A program made the position numbers and the translations under genes. From positions 1 through 17,685 of the forward strand of contig JAAYVT010000182.1 in the NCBI GenBank assembly GCA_012517025.1: 17,685 nt of DNA, read 5' to 3'. The notes under the pieces were generated by a model. The model did no database searches. It saw nothing but the letters and a program-made list of their open reading frames with translations, and was not told where the DNA came from. Position 1 is the stretch's first letter, and each line of letters starts with the position of its first letter. This DNA comes from Phyllobacteriaceae bacterium. Lineage in GTDB: Bacteria > Pseudomonadota > Alphaproteobacteria > Rhizobiales > Ancalomicrobiaceae. Below are positions 14,479-17,685 of this stretch, piece by piece.

Positions 14479-15089
14479 CGGTCGATCTCCAGAAGATTGC
14501 GCAGGCGACCCGCGGCGAGCCGCAGGCGCGACTTGACCGTCCCGAGCGGGATGGCGAGGTCGCGGGCGATCTCGGCCTGCGTCTTTTCGGTGAAATAGGT
14601 CAGACGCACCACCTCGGCCTGTTCGGCCGGCAGCGCGGCGACGGCGGCGCGGACGCGGCCGTCGCGCTCGTCGCCGAGGACGACGGCCTCGCCGTCCGGG
14701 CTCTCGTCGATCTCGTCGTGATCATCGACCCCGACGAAGCGGACGCGACCGTTTCGGCGCAGGGCGTCGATGCGCAGATTGCGGGCGATGGTGAAGATCC
14801 AGGTCGCGGCGCTCGCCTTCACCGGATCGAAGTGCTCGGCCTTGCGCCAGACCGCGAGCAGGGTCTCCTGGGCGAGTTCCTCGGCCTCGCCGCGCCCGTC
14901 GCGACCGAACACCGCGGTGAGGCGCGGCGCGAAACGGGCATGGAGACGCGCGAAGGCGACCCGATCCCGGCGAGAGGCGACAGCGAGAATCCACGCCTCC
15001 GGGCCGTCGGGATCGATGTCCGTGCCGCGCGGCGTGGACGGGGTGTCGCTCAAGCGCGCGCCTCTCCGCAGAACCGTGATGACCGCCAT
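14475..15089 (-). CDS. rpoE: RNA polymerase ECF sigma factor, RpoE/ECF11-like
   Basis: 204 residues from ATG 15089 (MAVITVLRRGARLSDTP), with GAGAGG about 11 bases upstream. The frame runs on to 15707, but those residues are Arg-rich antisense of the hydrolase gene. Region 2 spans about 40-112 (RVAFARLHARFAPRLTAVF, EELAQETLLAVWRKA, then ATWIFTIARNLRIDALRR) and region 4 about 148-204 (LPAEQAEVVRLTYF, QAEIARDLAIPLGTVKSRLRLA). These are the canonical core-binding, -10 and -35 recognition segments. A ChrR partner directly downstream places it with the singlet-oxygen sigma factors, whose known regulons include Cfa-type lipid methyltransferases like the one upstream. Autoregulation is likely through the TGATCC element about 54 bases before the start. 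Confidence 0.93.
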   Translation of the reverse strand: MAVITVLRRGARLSDTPSTPRGTDIDPDGPEAWILAVASRRDRVAFARLHARFAPRLTAVFGRDGRGEAEELAQETLLAVWRKAEHFDPVKASAATWIFTIARNLRIDALRRNGRVRFVGVDDHDEIDESPDGEAVVLGDERDGRVRAAVAALPAEQAEVVRLTYFTEKTQAEIARDLAIPLGTVKSRLRLAAGRLRNLLEIDR

Positions 15090-15117
15090 CGTTGGTAACG
15101 CCTCTCGCTTCTCCTCG

Positions 15118-15148
15118 GCAAGTACGACGGATCGGTCGCCACGGATCA
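15118..15148 (-). promoter_or_regulatory. Candidate RpoE-type promoter ahead of the sigma gene
   Basis: On the minus strand TGATCC (15148-15143) matches the known -35 of RpoE/ChrR-type sigma factors. TACTTG begins 18 bases after it, at about 15124, as a weak -10 match (expected about TAAG). The TGA of this hexamer is also the stop codon of the upstream hydrolase gene. The -35 match is exact and well placed for autoregulation, but the -10 is poor. Confidence 0.4.
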
Positions 15149-16099
15149 CCGCGCCGCGTGGTTTTCCGCACCCGCGGCAGCCGCGCGGCGGTGTGGCGCG
15201 CGCGCCGCCGACCGCGTCCCCCGCTCGACGAAGGCGACGACGTCGTCGAGGACGTCGGCGCGCCAGCGGAAGGGTTTGGCGATCGCCGAGACGAGCCCGA
15301 CGTGGCCGATGTCGGGATAGACGACGGTGCGCACCGCCGTGCCGTGCGCGTCGAGCGCTTCGGCGAATTCGGTCGTGTTGAAGAGCCCGACGGTGCGATC
15401 GTCGGCGCCGTGGAGAAGCAGGGTCGGCGGCCCTCGTCTGCTCACCAGGCGGGCGGGACGCGCTCGGTCCGCGCGATCGGCGACCGGGGTGAAGATCGCG
15501 GCGGTCGTCTCCCAGGTGGTCGGGTCGAAGGCATAGGGACCGGCGAGGCCGACGAGACCGGCCGGTGCGGCGGCGTGAGGCGCGGCGGCGGCGAGCCACC
15601 GTCGATCGACCGCGAGGAGGGCGGCGATGTGCGCGCCGGCGGAGTGGCCCATCAGGAAGACGGGTCGCCGTCCGCCGTCGGCTCGCGCCAAATGGCGGTC
15701 GACCCAACCATAGGCGCGGGCGGCGTCTTCGACGAAGGCGGGAAAGCGGACCTGCGGATAGAGGCGGTAGTCGGCGATCACGGTGGTGATGCCGCGCGCC
15801 GCCAGCGCCGTGCCGACGAATTCGTAGGTCGAGCGATCGCCGCTGGTCCAGGCGCCGCCGTAGAGAAACAGCACGATCGGTCCGGACGGTCGCGTCGCCG
15901 GCGCGAACACGTCGAGGCGGTGGCGCTCGTCCGGGCCGTAGGGAATGCCGCCGGTGAAGCGCACGCCGGGTTCACGGATGAGAAAATCGAAGAACGAGGT
16001 CCCCGAGGTCGAGGCCTCGGCCGGCGTCCGCATCGCCGCCTCGGAAACGGGCGCGACGGTGGCGACGAGCAGGGCGGCGAGTGAGAATGCTCTGTGCAT
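15146..16099 (-). CDS. Secreted alpha/beta hydrolase (BD-FAE-like esterase/lipase)
   Basis: 317 residues from ATG 16099, with AGAGG six bases upstream. The frame runs on to 17137 but only as Arg-rich antisense of the next genes. The N-terminus (MHRAFSLAALLVATVAPVSEA) is a Sec signal peptide, so it acts in the periplasm or outside. The hydrolase motifs are FLYGGAWTSGD (oxyanion hole, HGG-like), MGHSAGAH (nucleophile Ser), GADDRTVG (Asp) and DIGHVG (His), which complete the Ser-Asp-His triad. HSL/BD-FAE-type enzymes cleave esters such as lipids or xenobiotics; the substrate is not known. It lies 47 bases after the DUF2177 gene and 56 bases before the sigma start, inside a same-strand run. The last 25 residues are Ala/Arg-rich and low in complexity. 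Confidence 0.9.
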   Translation of the reverse strand: MHRAFSLAALLVATVAPVSEAAMRTPAEASTSGTSFFDFLIREPGVRFTGGIPYGPDERHRLDVFAPATRPSGPIVLFLYGGAWTSGDRSTYEFVGTALAARGITTVIADYRLYPQVRFPAFVEDAARAYGWVDRHLARADGGRRPVFLMGHSAGAHIAALLAVDRRWLAAAAPHAAAPAGLVGLAGPYAFDPTTWETTAAIFTPVADRADRARPARLVSRRGPPTLLLHGADDRTVGLFNTTEFAEALDAHGTAVRTVVYPDIGHVGLVSAIAKPFRWRADVLDDVVAFVERGTRSAARAPHRRAAAAGAENHAAR

Positions 16100-16146
16100 C
16101 GAACACCTCTTCGAGGATCGATCGACCGTGCCGATCGGCGGCGTCC

Positions 16147-16557
16147 TCAGCCGACCGGCGGCGCGAGCCACAGCGTCGCAGCCCGTCCGACGCTCGCCGC
16201 CGCGGCCGAGACGAAGGTGCCCCAGGCGAGATCGGCGATCGTCAACACCGTCGACCAGCTCTTCAGCGTCGCCTGATTGGTCAGGTCGTAGGTCGCGTAG
16301 GCGACGAAGCCGAAGAGCGCCGCGTTGCCGATCGTCTCCAAGGCGCCGCCGGTCGATCCGGGTCTCACCCCGAAGTGGACGAGGCCGACGACGTAGACGA
16401 CATAGAAGATCAGAGCCGGGGCGATGCGGAAGCCGTCGAGGAGCATGTCTCCCATCGTCGGCCGGTAGAGCGTGCCGGACATGCGCGAGAGCCAGATCGC
16501 GTCGAGCGCGAGGAAGGCCGCGAGCGTGGCGCCGTGGGCGACCAACATCGTCTTCAT
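16147..16557 (-). CDS. DUF2177 integral membrane protein
   Basis: 136 residues from ATG 16557, with GAGGACG about 10 bases upstream. Four hydrophobic stretches are visible (about 8-25, 44-65, 82-98, 104-128). The family signatures LDAIWLSRM, LYRPTMGDML and YATYDLTNQATLKSW are all present. DUF2177 proteins are inner-membrane proteins of unknown biochemistry, repeatedly found beside Cfa-type methyltransferases and RpoE/ChrR genes. Here it sits 21 bases after DUF2147. A membrane-lipid-related role is inferred from neighbours only. Confidence 0.9.
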   Translation of the reverse strand: MKTMLVAHGATLAAFLALDAIWLSRMSGTLYRPTMGDMLLDGFRIAPALIFYVVYVVGLVHFGVRPGSTGGALETIGNAALFGFVAYATYDLTNQATLKSWSTVLTIADLAWGTFVSAAAASVGRAATLWLAPPVG

Positions 16558-16578
16558 GGGGGGCGTCCTCGTATCGGG

Positions 16579-16974
16579 TCACTCGCCGGAAAGGCGTGTC
16601 CAACCCATGTCCTTGCACAGAAGCCCGGCGACGATGCAGCCGCGCGTCGTCATCGACGTCGCGCCGACCGTCATCGTCAGGCGGTAGCTCAAATCGCGCT
16701 GCGGATCGAAGGCGGTGCCGGTCCAGCGGCCAGGGCCGACCGGCTCGACGGTCATGACGAGTTCGTCGCCGGCCTTCTCGCCCTCCGTCCCTTCGCGGAT
16801 CCAGGTGTTGACGGCACAGATGTCGGCGCCGCAGCGCGCGATCCGCACCCGCGCCTTGCCGTCGCCACGCGCCCACAGGCCGAAGGGCGAGGGCTCGGCG
16901 GCGGCGAAGGCCGGGAGCGGAACGAGGCAGACGACGGCGACCGTGACGGCCGCGCGAGCGTGACGCATCCTCAT
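16579..16974 (-). CDS. DUF2147-family periplasmic protein
   Basis: 131 residues from ATG 16974, overlapping the methyltransferase stop as ATGA. A Sec signal peptide (ARAAVTVAVVCLVPLPAFAAA) precedes a small beta-rich domain with the DUF2147 pattern: GLWARGDGKARVRIARCGADICAVNTWI, then GRWTGTAFDPQRDLSYRLTMTV and CIVAGLLCKDMGWTR. Several Cys residues (in CGADIC and CIVAGLLC) could form disulfides. The function of the family is unknown; members are small exported proteins. Co-translation with the methyltransferase ties it to the same operon. Confidence 0.85.
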   Translation of the reverse strand: MRMRHARAAVTVAVVCLVPLPAFAAAEPSPFGLWARGDGKARVRIARCGADICAVNTWIREGTEGEKAGDELVMTVEPVGPGRWTGTAFDPQRDLSYRLTMTVGATSMTTRGCIVAGLLCKDMGWTRLSGE

Positions 16975-17685
16975 GAGGGATCTCCTTCGGCCGGCGTTTC
17001 AGGCTTCTCCAACGTGTAGAGGCCGACGTCGATCGCGCCTTCGCGGAAGCCCGCCTCGCAATAGGCGAGGTAGTAGTCCCACAGCCGCCGGAAGCGTTCG
17101 TCGAAGCCGAGCGGCGCGATCTCCTCCCAGCGCGCATGGAAGCGGCGGCGCCATTCGGCCAGCGTCTCGGCGTAGGAGAGACCGAAGTGCTCGGCCGCCT
17201 CGAGGCGTAGGCCGGCCGCCGCGACGGCCGCCGCGAAGGCGGACTTCGACGGCAGGAAGCCGCCGGGAAAGACGTGTTTCTGGATGAAGTCGGTGTCGCG
17301 GCGATAGTCCTCGTACCGGTCCTCGGCGATCGAGATCACCTGCAGCACGGCGCGTCCGCCGGGCTTCAGCGCGCGGGCGAGGGTTCCGAAATAGGTCGGC
17401 CACCAGGCCTCGCCGACCGCCTCGAACATCTCGATCGACACGATGCGGTCGAAGGTCTCGTCGACGTCGCGATAGTCCTGGAGGCGGAGATCGACCCGAT
17501 CGGCGAGCCCGCGCGCGGCTGCAACGTCGCGGGCCCAGGCGAGTTGCGACGGCGACAGGGTGAGGCCGGTGACGCGTCCGGCGCGGCCTTCGGCGAGATG
17601 GGCCGCGAGCGCGCCCCAACCGCAACCGATCTCGAGTACGCTCTCGCCGCCCTCCAACGCGAGGCGTTCGGCGATCCGGTCGAGC
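16971..17685 (-). CDS. Cyclopropane-fatty-acid-synthase-like SAM methyltransferase, 5' end beyond the window
   Basis: The frame is open to the window edge; a TTG at 17657 inside it is not the real start, because LDRIAERLALEGGE continues upstream and family members have about 150 more N-terminal residues. The SAM-binding motif VLEIGCGWGALA is followed by GLTLSPSQLAWAR, DRIVSIEMFEAVG, ALKPGGRAVLQVISI and DFIQKHVFPGGFLPS, and by YYLAYCEAGFR with the Cys of the Cfa active site. These enzymes transfer a methyl group from S-adenosylmethionine to the double bond of membrane phospholipid acyl chains. In RpoE-ChrR regulons related proteins make cyclopropane or furan fatty acids that protect against singlet oxygen. 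It heads the visible operon. Whether it is Cfa itself or a furan-fatty-acid (UfaM-type) methyltransferase cannot be told from this part. Confidence 0.92.
   Translation of the reverse strand, partial: LDRIAERLALEGGESVLEIGCGWGALAAHLAEGRAGRVTGLTLSPSQLAWARDVAAARGLADRVDLRLQDYRDVDETFDRIVSIEMFEAVGEAWWPTYFGTLARALKPGGRAVLQVISIAEDRYEDYRRDTDFIQKHVFPGGFLPSKSAFAAAVAAAGLRLEAAEHFGLSYAETLAEWRRRFHARWEEIAPLGFDERFRRLWDYYLAYCEAGFREGAIDVGLYTLEKPETPAEGDPS

Noticed and set aside
15090..15707. Long N-terminal extension of the sigma factor frame
   Set aside because: Arg-rich antisense-like translation over the hydrolase gene; the ATG at 15089 gives a normal ECF length.
16100..17137. N-terminal extension of the hydrolase frame to 663 residues
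   Set aside because: Runs through two other well-supported genes in another frame; the ATG at 16099 opens a clear signal peptide.
1..17685. CRISPR array
   Set aside because: No set of regularly spaced direct repeats of 20-40 bases was seen; the only spaced repeats are the 10-base units at 2799 and 2859.

Overview
The window looks like the chromosome of a GC-rich alphaproteobacterium, probably Hyphomicrobiales (inference from codon and base use, a RpoE/ChrR-type ECF sigma locus, DUF2147/DUF2177 genes and a P4-type integrase). It splits into two parts at about position 12,140.

Left part (1 to about 12,137): an accessory region with visibly lower and more uneven GC, read as the right end of an integrated genomic island. 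From left to right it holds the 3' part of an unrecognised helical protein gene (3-1235, +); an unrecognised two-part protein with an RNxxxH motif and a His/Asp-rich C-terminal motif (1409-2767, +); a complete IS66-family insertion sequence (2930-6053) with perfect 22-bp terminal inverted repeats, a perfect 8-bp target duplication, tnpA, tnpB, tnpC and a UPF0149/YecA-like passenger gene; a serine recombinase gene (6077-6649, +) whose upstream region was split by that IS; a kinase / PP2C phosphatase / VWA triad resembling E. coli YegI-YegK-YegL and the TerY-P triads (10137 down to 6765, -), preceded by a small membrane-anchored BamE/SmpA-like protein (10617-10282, -); and a P4-type tyrosine integrase (11973-10786, -). 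Both the IS66 transposase and the integrase are interrupted by a single in-frame TAG codon while all flanking sequence stays in frame.

Boundary: upstream of the integrase lies a short sequence resembling a tRNA/tmRNA 3' end (to 12137), followed 12 bases later by a strong intrinsic terminator (12150-12175). This is what remains when an island inserts into the 3' end of an RNA gene and carries the RNA's own terminator on its far side. The rest of the RNA gene is not in the window.

Right part (12,180-17,685): very GC-rich core-like sequence. All genes are on the minus strand, transcribed from the right edge leftwards: a cyclopropane-fatty-acid-synthase-like methyltransferase (5' end outside the window), DUF2147 periplasmic protein, DUF2177 membrane protein, a secreted alpha/beta hydrolase, an ECF sigma factor, its ChrR-type zinc/cupin anti-sigma factor, and an endonuclease/exonuclease/phosphatase-family protein. 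Most junctions are ATGA overlaps or short gaps. The set matches the known singlet-oxygen/oxidative-stress RpoE-ChrR regulon theme in which a Cfa-type enzyme modifies membrane lipids. A TGATCC element, the known -35 of this sigma class, overlaps the hydrolase stop codon just ahead of the sigma gene.
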